From: Methylobacter sp. S3L5C
GTDB taxonomy: Bacteria > Pseudomonadota > Gammaproteobacteria > Methylococcales > Methylomonadaceae
NCBI RefSeq assembly: GCF_022788635.1
Contig: NZ_CP076024.1
Span: 1,860,001-1,924,000, forward strand
Reading direction: 5' to 3'
Length of the DNA: 64,000 nucleotides
Under the pieces are notes generated by a model. The model had not been told where the DNA came from. It ran no database searches and saw nothing but the letters and a program-made list of their open reading frames with translations. Positions 26,807 to 35,547 of this stretch are shown one piece after another. Made by a program: the position numbers and the translations under genes. Position 1 is the stretch's first letter. The number at the start of each line of letters is the position of its first letter.

Positions 26807-28123
26807 ATGGCAATCACTACATTAGAACTCGACGCACTTAAACCCAAATCAAAGCCCTATATCATTCGTGAAAAACAGCACGATAAAAAAGATGGGACTC
26901 TTGCTTTTAAGGTTTTACCCAGTGGCGATATAGACGGGTATTTTATTTACTATGTTGATAGGAAAGAGAAGCAAAAGAAGATTGGTCGTTATGGCAAAGG
27001 GTCAATGAGCCTAAAAGCAATTAGGGACAAATACACCGAGTTTTCAAAAGAGTATCAATCTGGTACTGACATTAAGGAGCAGGCTTTAGTTGAGGAAGCA
27101 GCAGAGGTGCAAGCACTACAAGAGCAGGCAATAATTGACCGCAAAAAACAAATGCAGGGTAGTTTTGAACAGCTTGTTAGTCTGTACCTTGAGCATGTAG
27201 AGGCAGAGCTTAGCGGTCACCATTATGGCGCTATTAAAAAGGCTTATAGCTGTAATCTTCAAGGCTTTGACTCTACTATCAAAGCGAGTGATATAACTAA
27301 GCAAGACATTATCAGTATTATTCACCCAATTATTGCAAGAGGCTCACTGGTTGCCGCTAACCGAATGAGGGCTTATCTATCCGCAATGTTCAAATGGGGT
27401 ATTGAATTTGATGATGAACTAGATGCAATTAAAAATAATGTCCAGTTCTACATTGAATCTAACCCGGTAACCTATGTTAAGAAGCCACTTAAAAAAGAAG
27501 CGCCCACGGATAGATTCTTAACTGAAAGCGAGGTTCGTACATTCTGGGCGGCGTTAAACAAAAGTGCTATGTCACCACACCGAGCTAATGTATTCCGGTT
27601 AATGTTGGCGCTAGGTTGCCGTGTTGAGGCTTTATCTGGTTTACGTTGGACTGATATTGATTGGAACGAAAGATTGTTAACTATACCGCCAGCACGTAGT
27701 AAAAACGGTGCTTATTGGGTAATACCGATTAATGATATTGCTTATGATGTTTTGATAAGTAACCCTAAGCTAAATAATGAATTCTTATTTCCTGCTAAAA
27801 GCGGAACTGAACCGTTAAGGCTGGATGGTTACGCCAAGGCGATAACACGCACTTGTAAGCAGTTTTCAATTGAATCATTCACACCAAAAGATCTACGTAC
27901 TACATTTAAAACACTGGCAGGTATGGCAGGACTAAGCAAGGAAGTAAGGGATAGAATTCAAAACCACGCCTTAACTGATGTATCTTCAAAACACTACGAC
28001 CGGTACGACTACCTCAAAGAGAAGCGTCACGCAATGATAGTATGGAATGATTACTTACAGAGGGTTATTGATGGGGTTAGCCTTGATGATAATGTTGTTT
28101 TACTGCGAAAGGGCGGCGCATGA
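26807..28123 (+). CDS. int: Tyrosine-type site-specific integrase
   Basis: The 438-residue protein combines an N-terminal DUF4102-like arm-binding region (residues 1-100), a SAM-like core-binding domain and a catalytic domain from about 245. Catalytic residues visible are Arg in GCRVEALSGLRW, Arg in TPKDLRTTF, His in NHALTD and the tyrosine nucleophile in KHYDRYDY. In the HxxR box the usual His is Lys (KDLR). It would insert the element into the tRNA-Thr gene and, with an excision factor, remove it. The gene lies beside attL, pointing into the element, as is common. Confidence 0.94.
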   Translation: MAITTLELDALKPKSKPYIIREKQHDKKDGTLAFKVLPSGDIDGYFIYYVDRKEKQKKIGRYGKGSMSLKAIRDKYTEFSKEYQSGTDIKEQALVEEAAEVQALQEQAIIDRKKQMQGSFEQLVSLYLEHVEAELSGHHYGAIKKAYSCNLQGFDSTIKASDITKQDIISIIHPIIARGSLVAANRMRAYLSAMFKWGIEFDDELDAIKNNVQFYIESNPVTYVKKPLKKEAPTDRFLTESEVRTFWAALNKSAMSPHRANVFRLMLALGCRVEALSGLRWTDIDWNERLLTIPPARSKNGAYWVIPINDIAYDVLISNPKLNNEFLFPAKSGTEPLRLDGYAKAITRTCKQFSIESFTPKDLRTTFKTLAGMAGLSKEVRDRIQNHALTDVSSKHYDRYDYLKEKRHAMIVWNDYLQRVIDGVSLDDNVVLLRKGGA

Positions 28124-28260
28124 AGCAAGCTTGAAAAGATTGTTTCGTAATTGGAAATAGCTAATTTCATATATTTTATAGGTGGTATTTGAGCGCGGTC
28201 AAATAAATCAGGAGGTTATTTGGATATAGTGGTTACTCATTAAACAGACGGAGCCACACC

Positions 28261-28467
28261 ATGCATGATGCGAATGTAATTATCAGACTGAAACAGCTAT
28301 TAGCTGAAACAGGCGTAAGCCGATCTTCAGCTTACAACAAATGGGACATTAAGAGCTTGTACTATGATCCACTATTTCCCCAGCCATTCAAGATCGGTCA
28401 AAGATCAATCGGTTTTAAATCTGGCGAGGTTGTTAACTGGATAGAAAGTTTAGGCAAAGCCGCCTAG
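28261..28467 (+). CDS. AlpA-like small DNA-binding regulator/excisionase
   Basis: The 68-residue protein has the AlpA/MerR-like winged helix: IIRLKQLLAETGVSRSSAY (helix-turn-helix), FPQPFKIGQRSIGFKSGEVVNWIES. AlpA proteins activate integrase or act as excision factors for tRNA-borne elements. GGAG lies seven bases before the ATG. Placement between integrase and replication gene supports control of excision or replication. Confidence 0.8.
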   Translation: MHDANVIIRLKQLLAETGVSRSSAYNKWDIKSLYYDPLFPQPFKIGQRSIGFKSGEVVNWIESLGKAA

Positions 28468-28525
28468 AAAAGAATAAAGCCTACTGGAGTAGGCTTCAAG
28501 GACACAATCAATAAGGAACATTATA

Positions 28526-31108
28526 ATGGAATATACAATATATTCAAAGGATTACGGGCTATTAACCAAAGAGATTAGGTTAGAAAATGGTGAAATCATT
28601 AAGGATAGCTCTCAGTGTCGCATGGCTAACGGAGCAGTTCAAACCGTAGCCGTTTCTAACTTGCTAGAGCTTGCCGAAAGCTTAAAAAACCTTACTTCAA
28701 GTCAGGCGATTGGGTTAGGTGTACCACGTATAAGATCTGAAAAAGCATTACGAATAGTAAAAAAAGGACTGGAAGCAGAGATTTCTATTAGTCGGACTAG
28801 AGATTGTGTTCACTACGAGGAGCTGAAACCAGCCTTTGCACTTCTGGACTATGACCCTGAGAAGGGAAAGACAGCCCTATCAATTGATGAAGTTCGCGCA
28901 TATTTAATAGGGCTTGTCCCCGCTTTAAAAGACTGTGAGATGCTGGCGTTAAGCTCGACATCGAGCGGGGTCTATAAGGAAAGCGAACCCCAGCCAAAAG
29001 CCCTGAATGGCGGTATTCACTATTATATAGCTGTTGATGATGGCTCTAAAATCCCAGAGCTTGGGAAGATTATTGCTGAAAAGTGCTGGCTTCAGGGGTT
29101 AGGTAGATTTGATAGCTCTAAATCAGGTACATTATTATCCCGTACTTTATTTGATGAAGCCGTATATAGCCCGGAACGCCTGATATTTGAAGCCCCGCCA
29201 GTGTTAGGAGTTGGGCTTAAGCAATTACCCCGTATGGTTCGCCATTGGCAAGGGGGTATCTTAAAGGCTTCTGACATTAGGGGGTTAACCACTTCGGAAC
29301 TAAGCAGGGTTGAAACCTTAAAGCTTGAAGCTAAAGCCTTAAAGCAGCCAGAAGCCGATATAGTAAAAGCCGCTTCCAATAAAAAGGATGTAGATAGGCT
29401 GATTAAAACAGGAATTAATAAGCATGTAGCCCTTGAGCAAGTGACAAGGGCAAACAATGGAATCTTAACCGGTGGGTTGGATTTGCATTTTGCCGGTTTG
29501 CCGGTGGTTACCGTAACAGATGTATTACGCGACCCTGCATCTTTTGACGGCTGGGAATTGGCAGATATAGACGACCCGCTAAACGGTCAGTATAGATCGA
29601 AGCTTTATAAAAATGAAACAGGTCTTAAAATTCATACATTTAAAGGCGGCGGCGGTAACTACACCATAGATAAAGTTGAAATTAAGCTAGATATGGATAA
29701 CCCCACGGTTGTATTTGAACACATCGAATCAGCTTTAAACACAGGGACTAGGCCGGACGTGTTTAAAAGAGCTGGCCTTTTGTGTCAGACTGGAAGAGAT
29801 GGGGTAATAAGGATACTTACAACGGCCTTGATAGCCGTGAGTGTGAGTAGGTTGGTAAGGTTCTATAGACCTAAAAACGTTAAGGGTGAGTGGATAAGGG
29901 AAAGGGTAGAAGTACCAGATCGGTTGTGGAAGGCTTTTTTAGAAAAAGGTGACTGGTCTATCCCTGAGTTATTAGGCATTACAGACGCGCCTTATCTGGT
30001 TGATGGTGAGGTTATCCAGACCGCTGGCTATAACTTTAATTCTAAGCTGTACCTCAGTAGAGAATTTGATTTTTGTATCCCTAAAAAGCCTACAAGGGTA
30101 CAGGCAGGAACAGCCTTGACCTATTTACGTAAGATCTTATCAGGGTTTCCGTTTGCAAGCCCAGTTGATGAAGCTGTTGCATTGGCTATGATGTTAACAG
30201 CCATACAACGGCCTACGCTGGAAACTGCCCCAGCATTTGCGCCTACAGCGAACGCGCCGGGTGTAGGGAAAACCCAGCTAGGGTTGGGTGTAGTTTCGAT
30301 TAGCACAGGTAGCACTCCTGTTGTTCACGCTTATAGGGATAATGAACAAGAGTTCTCAAAGATGCTGACATCTGTATTGATACAGGGTAAATCCTACCTG
30401 ATAATTGATAACGTGAAGCTGGGCGTTGCTCTAGGTGGTGATGCCTTATGTACCTTACTTACTTCGTCTGTATTCGGAGATAGGTTGTTAGGAGTATCCA
30501 GAATTATTGAGATGCCGACGAGAATTTTAATTGTCGCCACAGGTAACAATCTAAAGCTAAGCTCCGATATAACCAGAAGATGCCTGATGGTTTACTTAGA
30601 TGCTAGATGTGAAAGGCCAGAGCTTCGAGAGTTCGATAAGAGCTTTATACAAATATGTAAAGATGAAAGGGAGCCTATCCTTAAAGCGATTCTGACTATC
30701 TTAAAGGCTTACCACACAGCGGAACGACCAAAGGTTGATAACGTAAGGCTGGGTACTTTTGAACAGTTCAGCGACGACATTTGTAAGCCCTTAGTATGGT
30801 TGGGAGTGGTTGACCCTGTGTTGGGTTTGGCTAAAGCTTCAGCTGATGAAGGCATAGCTGGATTGGGTGAGCTTTTACAAATTTGGGCTTTTGAAGTATT
30901 TGATAAACGGGTGACAACACAAGAGCTATTAACCCATCCCGGAGTAAGTGAATGGTTTAGATCTGAATTTGATGACAAGGGAGGCTTGAATGTTCGCAAG
31001 GTGGGACGTTTTTTATCAAAATACGCTGGGCGGGTATTAGATGGTATGAGAGTCATACAGGATGGAACCTTACATAAAGTTACTGTCTGGAGATTAGAAA
31101 CTGTCTGA
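28526..31108 (+). CDS. Primase/helicase replication protein
   Basis: The 860-residue protein seems to combine a primase-like N-terminal half and a helicase-like C-terminal half. In the N-terminal half, acidic LLDYDPE and GGIHYYIAVDD fit a primase/polymerase active site, and AVYSPERLIFEAPP is a stretch common in phage and island primases. In the C-terminal half, NAPGVGKTQ is Walker A (about 579-587), YLIIDN is Walker B, and ILIVATGNNLKLSSDITRR carries sensor 1 and an arginine finger. It would start and drive replication of the excised element, probably at the repeat-rich DNA just downstream. Confidence 0.85.
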   Translation: MEYTIYSKDYGLLTKEIRLENGEIIKDSSQCRMANGAVQTVAVSNLLELAESLKNLTSSQAIGLGVPRIRSEKALRIVKKGLEAEISISRTRDCVHYEELKPAFALLDYDPEKGKTALSIDEVRAYLIGLVPALKDCEMLALSSTSSGVYKESEPQPKALNGGIHYYIAVDDGSKIPELGKIIAEKCWLQGLGRFDSSKSGTLLSRTLFDEAVYSPERLIFEAPPVLGVGLKQLPRMVRHWQGGILKASDIRGLTTSELSRVETLKLEAKALKQPEADIVKAASNKKDVDRLIKTGINKHVALEQVTRANNGILTGGLDLHFAGLPVVTVTDVLRDPASFDGWELADIDDPLNGQYRSKLYKNETGLKIHTFKGGGGNYTIDKVEIKLDMDNPTVVFEHIESALNTGTRPDVFKRAGLLCQTGRDGVIRILTTALIAVSVSRLVRFYRPKNVKGEWIRERVEVPDRLWKAFLEKGDWSIPELLGITDAPYLVDGEVIQTAGYNFNSKLYLSREFDFCIPKKPTRVQAGTALTYLRKILSGFPFASPVDEAVALAMMLTAIQRPTLETAPAFAPTANAPGVGKTQLGLGVVSISTGSTPVVHAYRDNEQEFSKMLTSVLIQGKSYLIIDNVKLGVALGGDALCTLLTSSVFGDRLLGVSRIIEMPTRILIVATGNNLKLSSDITRRCLMVYLDARCERPELREFDKSFIQICKDEREPILKAILTILKAYHTAERPKVDNVRLGTFEQFSDDICKPLVWLGVVDPVLGLAKASADEGIAGLGELLQIWAFEVFDKRVTTQELLTHPGVSEWFRSEFDDKGGLNVRKVGRFLSKYAGRVLDGMRVIQDGTLHKVTVWRLETV

Positions 31109-31110
31109 TT

Positions 31111-31334
31111 GGGGGTTTGTGGGGGTTAATGTGTATTTAAATACAGGAAACCCCCACAGCTTCAAACCAATGATATAGGGGGCTACAAGGGTTTTATGGG
31201 GGTTTGTGTATTATATTTATATAATAGAAAGAAATAATTATTATATAGTAGTGTATATAGAGAGGGCTGAAAAAACCCATTTAAAACCCCCATAATACAC
31301 ATTTAGTTATAAATCAAAGAGTTACAAGCAACAC
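31111..31334. other. G-run and inverted-repeat region, candidate origin
   Basis: Right after the primase/helicase gene, GGGGGTTT-type blocks occur at 31111, 31121 and 31198. Their complements AAACCCCC or AAAACCCC lie at 31148 and 31284, and an AT-rich core (31207-31260, mostly A and T) lies between. TGTGTATTA/TAATACACA elements are attached to the G blocks. Iteron-like repeats beside an AT-rich stretch and next to the replication gene suggest an origin for the excised element. No function is shown by sequence alone. Confidence 0.4.
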
Positions 31335-31363
31335 AAACCCCCATTTGTGGGGGTTTCTTTTTT
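31335..31363 (+). terminator. Perfect 9-bp terminator after origin-like region
   Basis: AAACCCCCA (31335-31343) pairs perfectly with TGGGGGTTT (31348-31356) across a 4-nt loop and is followed by CTTTTTT. It should end transcription from the primase/helicase gene. Confidence 0.85.
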
Positions 31364-31388
31364 AAATCGAGCATGGAAGCCTTAAAAT

Positions 31389-31688
31389 ATGGATAAAATC
31401 ACAGAATCTATCATTTTTGACCTGATAAAAGCAGGAAATCCAATTGAGATGGTTAGTTTTGAAATGGGCGTATCATCTCAGGACATAAAAGCCGCGATGC
31501 AGAACGCAGAACGTAATAAAATATCTAATATACTGGCTGAACAGCTGGCGACCCGTTTGCCTGCATTACTGGAATTAGCATTAAAACAGTTACAGTTTAT
31601 TATTTTAAATGAAAATACTGAGAGGAGGTTAAGAGCAATAAATATGGTAATCCAAGCCTCAACAGCGCTAGCCAAAATCAAACCGTAA
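31389..31688 (+). CDS. Small helical protein of unknown function
   Basis: The 99-residue protein is predicted mostly helical and begins with a segment, IEMVSFEMGVSSQDIKAAMQNA, that looks like a helix-turn-helix. The rest is a leucine-rich helix pair. I do not recognise a family. It is the first of three small genes after the terminator and runs in the same direction, so it needs its own promoter in the 25-bp gap or readthrough. Confidence 0.6.
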   Translation: MDKITESIIFDLIKAGNPIEMVSFEMGVSSQDIKAAMQNAERNKISNILAEQLATRLPALLELALKQLQFIILNENTERRLRAINMVIQASTALAKIKP

Positions 31689-31716
31689 CCATATTCACAA
31701 ATTTCAAAGGATTGAA

Positions 31717-32067
31717 ATGTTATATAAAAAATCAGCACCAAAAACCGACAGTTACGACACCTCAGCTCTGGCCAATGATCTAATTCGAGCACTGGGAAGC
31801 GTTAGATCTAATTTCCTGAAATTAGATCTTAAGGAGTTAGCCGTACGCGTACCCCAGCTAAGAGGACATGACGAATTGTTTAAAGCTCAATTTGCCCACC
31901 TCCAAGCGTTGGTTAATAAATCAGATTATCTTACCTCTGAGGCGATGCAGAATTCAGCTGTGGGACTGATTGAGAGTTTAATACGTGATCTGTACCTAGC
32001 TATTCCAAAGAGCCGCCGTAATGAGTTGTGCCTGACTCAAGCTATCTGCATAAAATTAGCTCTATAA
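31717..32067 (+). CDS. Small protein of unknown function
   Basis: The 116-residue protein has AAAGGA well placed before the ATG. It is hydrophilic and probably helical (ANDLIRALGSVRSNFLKLDL, SEAMQNSAVGLIESLIRDLY), with no membrane segment or recognisable motif. It follows the previous gene by 28 bp, so both are probably cotranscribed. Confidence 0.6.
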   Translation: MLYKKSAPKTDSYDTSALANDLIRALGSVRSNFLKLDLKELAVRVPQLRGHDELFKAQFAHLQALVNKSDYLTSEAMQNSAVGLIESLIRDLYLAIPKSRRNELCLTQAICIKLAL

Positions 32068-32377
32068 AGCAATACCAATGTAACCCTTCACAGAAAAAAC
32101 CCTGTGAGGGGCTTCTATTTAAGCCTAATATCGAAATATTCAAAAAATCTTTTGTCCAGCCCTATTATAGCCAGCGCGGGACTCCCCGTATTAAGTACCC
32201 TGTGGGTCTGTACAATAGTAATCAGTCGGGCAACTCCTGCCCGTCATTATCTGGAATTGTAATGGCTAAAATTATCGCGGTTTTAAAATGGTTCGCCTAA
32301 GTCGCAAGACAGAACCATCGACACCCAATAATAAAGTTACAAGACAGAACCCTTTACTTCAATCTGGAATTAAGATC
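32068..32377. other. Structured non-coding stretch with two hairpins
   Basis: The first hairpin pairs CCCTTCACAG (32084-32093) with CTGTGAGGGG (32102-32111) and could terminate the upstream pair of genes, though only CTTCTATTT follows. The second pairs CGGGCA with TGCCCG (32227-32243). A frame of about 90 codons crosses the stretch from 32028, but its composition and lack of a ribosome site argue against coding. Confidence 0.45.
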
Positions 32378-32743
32378 ATGGCTAACCATTTAAAATCATT
32401 CAAGGCTACTTACTGGAATCACTCTTTAAAAATGGAAGTGATTAAGGATATTTTCGCTACTGATATTAATACCGCACAGCGTGAAGCGTTCAAGCTTGAC
32501 GTAAAAGCATTGGCAGAAGTTGGCGTGTTTAGTGGAGTCTTATCTCTAGTGAACGTGTTTGAAATAACAGAGGTCGTGGAAGTAGTCCCCTTATACCAAG
32601 CATTACTAAATGATATGTGGAGCAAAATAGATGCAGAAACAGCGTTGTTTGATGTGGAAGTGGGTAGAAGGGAACAACCTAGACAGGGTGCCCAGTTGTT
32701 CGAGTCCCTAGCTGGGGTGACCCCAGCATACACGGCCTTATAA
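32378..32743 (+). CDS. Small protein of unknown function
   Basis: The 121-residue product starts at ATG 32378 (MANHLKSFKATYWNHSLK); the frame is open from 32288 but the leading residues look random. It contains LVNVFEITEVVEVVPLYQALLNDMW and no recognised domain. It is the last plus-strand gene of the element before the opposing lipoprotein gene. Function unknown. Confidence 0.55.
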   Translation: MANHLKSFKATYWNHSLKMEVIKDIFATDINTAQREAFKLDVKALAEVGVFSGVLSLVNVFEITEVVEVVPLYQALLNDMWSKIDAETALFDVEVGRREQPRQGAQLFESLAGVTPAYTAL

Positions 32744-32782
32744 CTCTGTTATTGAGTAGTACTTAAAAGGGTTACAAAGTAA

Positions 32783-32941
32783 CTAAGGTTTAATAAAGTT
32801 CTGCATTTGCAGGTTCATTAACTGCATACTGTTGTTAAGTGTCTGCATCTGGTTATTCCGAATGGCTTCCTCCTGAGTCATCGGAGTAGTGGCACAGCCA
32901 CTTAACAATACCAATAAGGTTACTAGAAATAATTTAATCAT
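32783..32941 (-). CDS. Tiny lipoprotein encoded at element's right end
   Basis: A 52-codon minus-strand gene reads MIKLFLVTLLVLLSGCATTP, then a methionine- and glutamine-rich tail. The lipobox LLSGC puts the lipid-modified cysteine at residue 16, leaving a mature chain of 37 residues. GGAGAA lies five to ten bases before the ATG. The tail is probably a short amphipathic helix. Possible roles are phage exclusion or a spanin-like envelope function; neither is shown. Confidence 0.65.
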   Translation of the reverse strand: MIKLFLVTLLVLLSGCATTPMTQEEAIRNNQMQTLNNSMQLMNLQMQNFIKP

Positions 32942-33066
32942 CGAAATTCTCCAAATATAAAGCTGGAGTATAGTCTAACTAACTACTGGACGTATAAACT
33001 TTGCAGTGCCTCAGGCTTTATAAGGATTAGCCCACGCTTTTTAACAATCTATGTAAGATGATTACA

Positions 33067-33101
33067 CACTGGCTTGAGATTTAAGTCAGTGAGCTTTTTT
33101 T
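33067..33101 (+). terminator. Rightward terminator near element end
   Basis: CACTGGCTT pairs with AAGTCAGTG (one G-T pair, 7-nt loop) and is followed by AGCTTTTTTT. It would stop element transcription from running into the tRNA-Thr gene from its antisense side. Confidence 0.7.
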
Positions 33102-33163
33102 AGTTATGACCGGCAAAGATTGCCGCTAAGAAAAAGCTTAATATTTAGGTACAGTGTTGGCTG

Positions 33164-33187
33164 TTGCCCAGACCATTGCCCAGACTA
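33164..33187. repeat. Right arm-type tandem TTGCCCAGAC repeat
   Basis: An exact copy of the 24-bp block at 26694-26717, again with two TTGCCCAGAC units at 12-bp period and in the same orientation. It lies 55 bp inside attR. The pair is best explained as integrase arm sites. Confidence 0.6.
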
Positions 33188-33214
33188 AGACGGGTTTTAC
33201 TGAATTTTAGGCAA

Positions 33215-33246
33215 TAAAAAAGACCTACATTTTCATGTAAGTCTTT
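33215..33246 (-). terminator. Element-borne terminator for tRNA-Thr
   Basis: On the minus strand AAAGACTTACAT pairs with ATGTAGGTCTTT (one mismatch, GAAA loop) followed by TTTTATT. It is only 9 bp past the tRNA 3' end and replaces the chromosomal terminator displaced to 26478-26513. Confidence 0.75.
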
Positions 33247-33302
33247 GAATTCTTTGGAGCTAGTGAGGGGATTCGAACTCCTGACCGGCTGATTACAAAT
33301 CA
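33243..33302. repeat. attR within tRNA-Thr
   Basis: The 60 bp match attL exactly and form the 3' part of the intact tRNA-Thr gene. The element therefore supplies the tRNA's 3' end, while its 5' end is chromosomal. Confidence 0.92.
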
Positions 33303-33330
33303 GCTGCTCTACCAACTGAGCTACACCAGC
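33255..33330 (-). tRNA. tRNA-Thr (UGU)
   Basis: The minus strand folds as a 76-nt tRNA: acceptor GCTGGTG/CACTAGC, D arm GCTC/GAGC, anticodon stem GCTGA/TCAGC with loop TTTGTAA (anticodon UGU), and T arm AGGAG/CCCCT with TTCGAAT. The CCA end is encoded. The gene remains intact because the integrated element rebuilds its 3' half. Confidence 0.97.
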
Positions 33331-33375
33331 AAAGAAAGGCTATTATACACAATAAAATTACTTTGCAAAGTAATT

Positions 33376-35547
33376 TTATCTTTGTTTTCCTGTAGATTTA
33401 TTTTTGCCAAAGCCTTTTGGACTCCGGTTATTATCAAGTCCCGTATATTTGGTTTTAAACTGCTGGATCTTGCTAGACAATTCAACCGTGCCTTTGGGTT
33501 GATAGGTCGGAATCAAATGGTGTTTGCCATTTCCTATCAAATCATTACGACCCATGGCATTTAAGGCATCACGTAATAACGGCCAATTTTTAGGGTCGTG
33601 ATAGCGCAAGAAGGCTTTATGCAGACGACGTTGTTTGATGGTCTTTGGTATCGGCATGTCTTCAGCCGTGCGACTGACCTTGCGTAGCGTATCCTTACCA
33701 GAGTGATACATCGCAGTGGCAATAGACATGGGCGACGGCAAAAATGCCTGGACCTGATCGGCCCTAAAGCCGTTACGCTTTAACCATAAAGCCAGGTTAA
33801 GCATATCGATATCGGTAGTGCCGGGGTGAGCGGCGATAAAATAAGGGATTAGATATTGCTCTTTACCTGCTTCTTTGGAGTATTTATCAAACATTTCTTT
33901 AAAGCGATCATAAGTACCCATGCCCGGCTTCATCATTTTTGATAACGGCCCTTGTTCGGTATGTTCCGGGGCAATTTTAAGATAACCACCGACATGATGG
34001 GTAACCAGTTCTTTAACGTATTCAGGTGATTCAACGGCTAAATCATAACGCAGACCGGAAGCGATAAAGATTTTTTTGATACCTGGTAATGCGCGGGCTC
34101 TACGATAGAGTTTAATTAACGGAGTATGGTCGGTATTCAGATTAGGACAAATGCCCGGATAAACACAGGATGGTTTGCGACATGCGGCTTCAATCTTTTC
34201 ATCTTTGCAGGCCAGGCGATACATGTTGGCTGTAGGGCCGCCTAAATCAGAAATATGACCGGTAAAAGCGGGTGACGTATCGCGGATCGCTTCGATTTCC
34301 CGAATAATTGAATCTTCAGAGCGGCTTTGAATAATGCGCCCTTCATGTTCAGTGATGGAGCAAAAAGTACATCCACCAAAACAACCTCGCATGATGTTGA
34401 CCGAATGTTGAATCATTTCAAAAGCCGGTACATTGGCATTGCCATATTCTTTGTGGGGCACGCGCGAATAGGGCAGATCAAAAACCCCATCCATTTCTTT
34501 TGTGGTCAGCGGTATCGGTGGCGGATTAATCCACACTTGGCGTGTACCGTGTTGTTGAATTAACGGACGCGCATTGCCGGGATTGGTTTCACCATGCATC
34601 ACCCTTGAAGCGTGAGCATACAATATAGGATCGTCTTTTACGGTCTCATAATCAGGGATGCGAATAACAGTTTGAGAGCGCTGGTCTCTGATCAATTGCT
34701 TAAGCATTACAACGCTGGAGAGCGAAATCACTTTTTCATTGGGATCGCTATCATCAGGTTTTTTATCGCAGGCAGGCTCTTCCTGATAAGGATTCTGTAT
34801 GGGGCTTAGTTCGCCTGGTTTATCAATATCAGTAGAGTTTTTAACTACCCAACCTTCGGGTATCTGCTTAACAAAATGTACCGTGCCACGTATGCCTTTC
34901 AGTTCGGAGATAACCTCTCCTTGAGCCAGGCGATGAGCTATTTCAACAATTTGCCGTTCCGCATTTCCATAGACCAGCAAATCTGCCTTGGAATCCAGCA
35001 GTACTGATTTACGCACCTTATCAGACCAGTAATCATAATGGGCTATGCGTCGTAAACTGGCTTCTATGCCGCCGATAATAATCGGTACATCTTTGTAAGC
35101 CTCCCGGCAGCGGTGCGAATAAACATTGACGGCGCGGTCAGGACGCTTTCCTGCCGCACCATTGGCTGTATAAGCATCATTTGAGCGAATTTTTTTATCG
35201 GAGGTGTAGCGGTTAACCATGGAATCCATGTTGCCGCCGGTCACCCCAAAAAATAGATTGGGGCGGCCCAGTTTGCTAAAATCAACGGCACTGGTCCAGT
35301 CAGGCTGAGAGATAATTCCCACTCTAAATCCTTGTGCTTCCAGTAAACGTCCAATCAATGCCATACCAAAGCTGGGATGATCAATATAGGCATCGCCAGT
35401 GACCAAGATAACATCACAACTATCCCAGCCAAGTTCATCCATTTCAGCCCTGCTCATTGGTAAAACAGGGGCAACACCAAAGCGTTGCGCCCAGTATTTA
35501 CGGTAACTGAAAAGATTAGGTTCGGTTTGTAAGGCAGTGGAAGTCAT
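33376..35547 (-). CDS. ygiQ: YgiQ family radical SAM protein
   Basis: The 723-residue protein is a UPF0313/YgiQ radical SAM enzyme. The [4Fe-4S] cluster motif is CFGGCTFC (CxxxCxxC) near residue 390, preceded by a B12-binding-like N-terminal region ([16 protein letters not shown]) and followed by further conserved blocks such as KIAPEHTE and [13 protein letters not shown]. The reaction is unknown. The length is normal for the family. Its start overlaps the stop of the upstream spermidine-synthase-like gene by 4 bp, so the two are cotranscribed. Confidence 0.94.
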   Translation of the reverse strand: MTSTALQTEPNLFSYRKYWAQRFGVAPVLPMSRAEMDELGWDSCDVILVTGDAYIDHPSFGMALIGRLLEAQGFRVGIISQPDWTSAVDFSKLGRPNLFFGVTGGNMDSMVNRYTSDKKIRSNDAYTANGAAGKRPDRAVNVYSHRCREAYKDVPIIIGGIEASLRRIAHYDYWSDKVRKSVLLDSKADLLVYGNAERQIVEIAHRLAQGEVISELKGIRGTVHFVKQIPEGWVVKNSTDIDKPGELSPIQNPYQEEPACDKKPDDSDPNEKVISLSSVVMLKQLIRDQRSQTVIRIPDYETVKDDPILYAHASRVMHGETNPGNARPLIQQHGTRQVWINPPPIPLTTKEMDGVFDLPYSRVPHKEYGNANVPAFEMIQHSVNIMRGCFGGCTFCSITEHEGRIIQSRSEDSIIREIEAIRDTSPAFTGHISDLGGPTANMYRLACKDEKIEAACRKPSCVYPGICPNLNTDHTPLIKLYRRARALPGIKKIFIASGLRYDLAVESPEYVKELVTHHVGGYLKIAPEHTEQGPLSKMMKPGMGTYDRFKEMFDKYSKEAGKEQYLIPYFIAAHPGTTDIDMLNLALWLKRNGFRADQVQAFLPSPMSIATAMYHSGKDTLRKVSRTAEDMPIPKTIKQRRLHKAFLRYHDPKNWPLLRDALNAMGRNDLIGNGKHHLIPTYQPKGTVELSSKIQQFKTKYTGLDNNRSPKGFGKNKSTGKQR

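Larger units (their letters stand above)
26510..33302 (+). mobile_element. Integrated element in tRNA-Thr, 6.8 kb
   Basis: The segment lies between two identical 60-bp repeats (26510-26569 and 33243-33302) that contain the last 48 bp of tRNA-Thr. The full tRNA is restored at the right end. The gene order is integrase, AlpA-like regulator, primase/helicase, an origin-like region, three small unknown genes and an opposing lipoprotein gene. Conjugation, capsid and terminase large-subunit genes are missing, so it would depend on helpers. Overall it resembles P4-like satellites or small plasmid-derived islands; the family is uncertain. Confidence 0.88.

Noticed and set aside
32028-32300. A 90-codon frame between two element genes
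   Set aside because: It overlaps the end of the upstream gene in another phase, crosses two hairpins and has no ribosome site.
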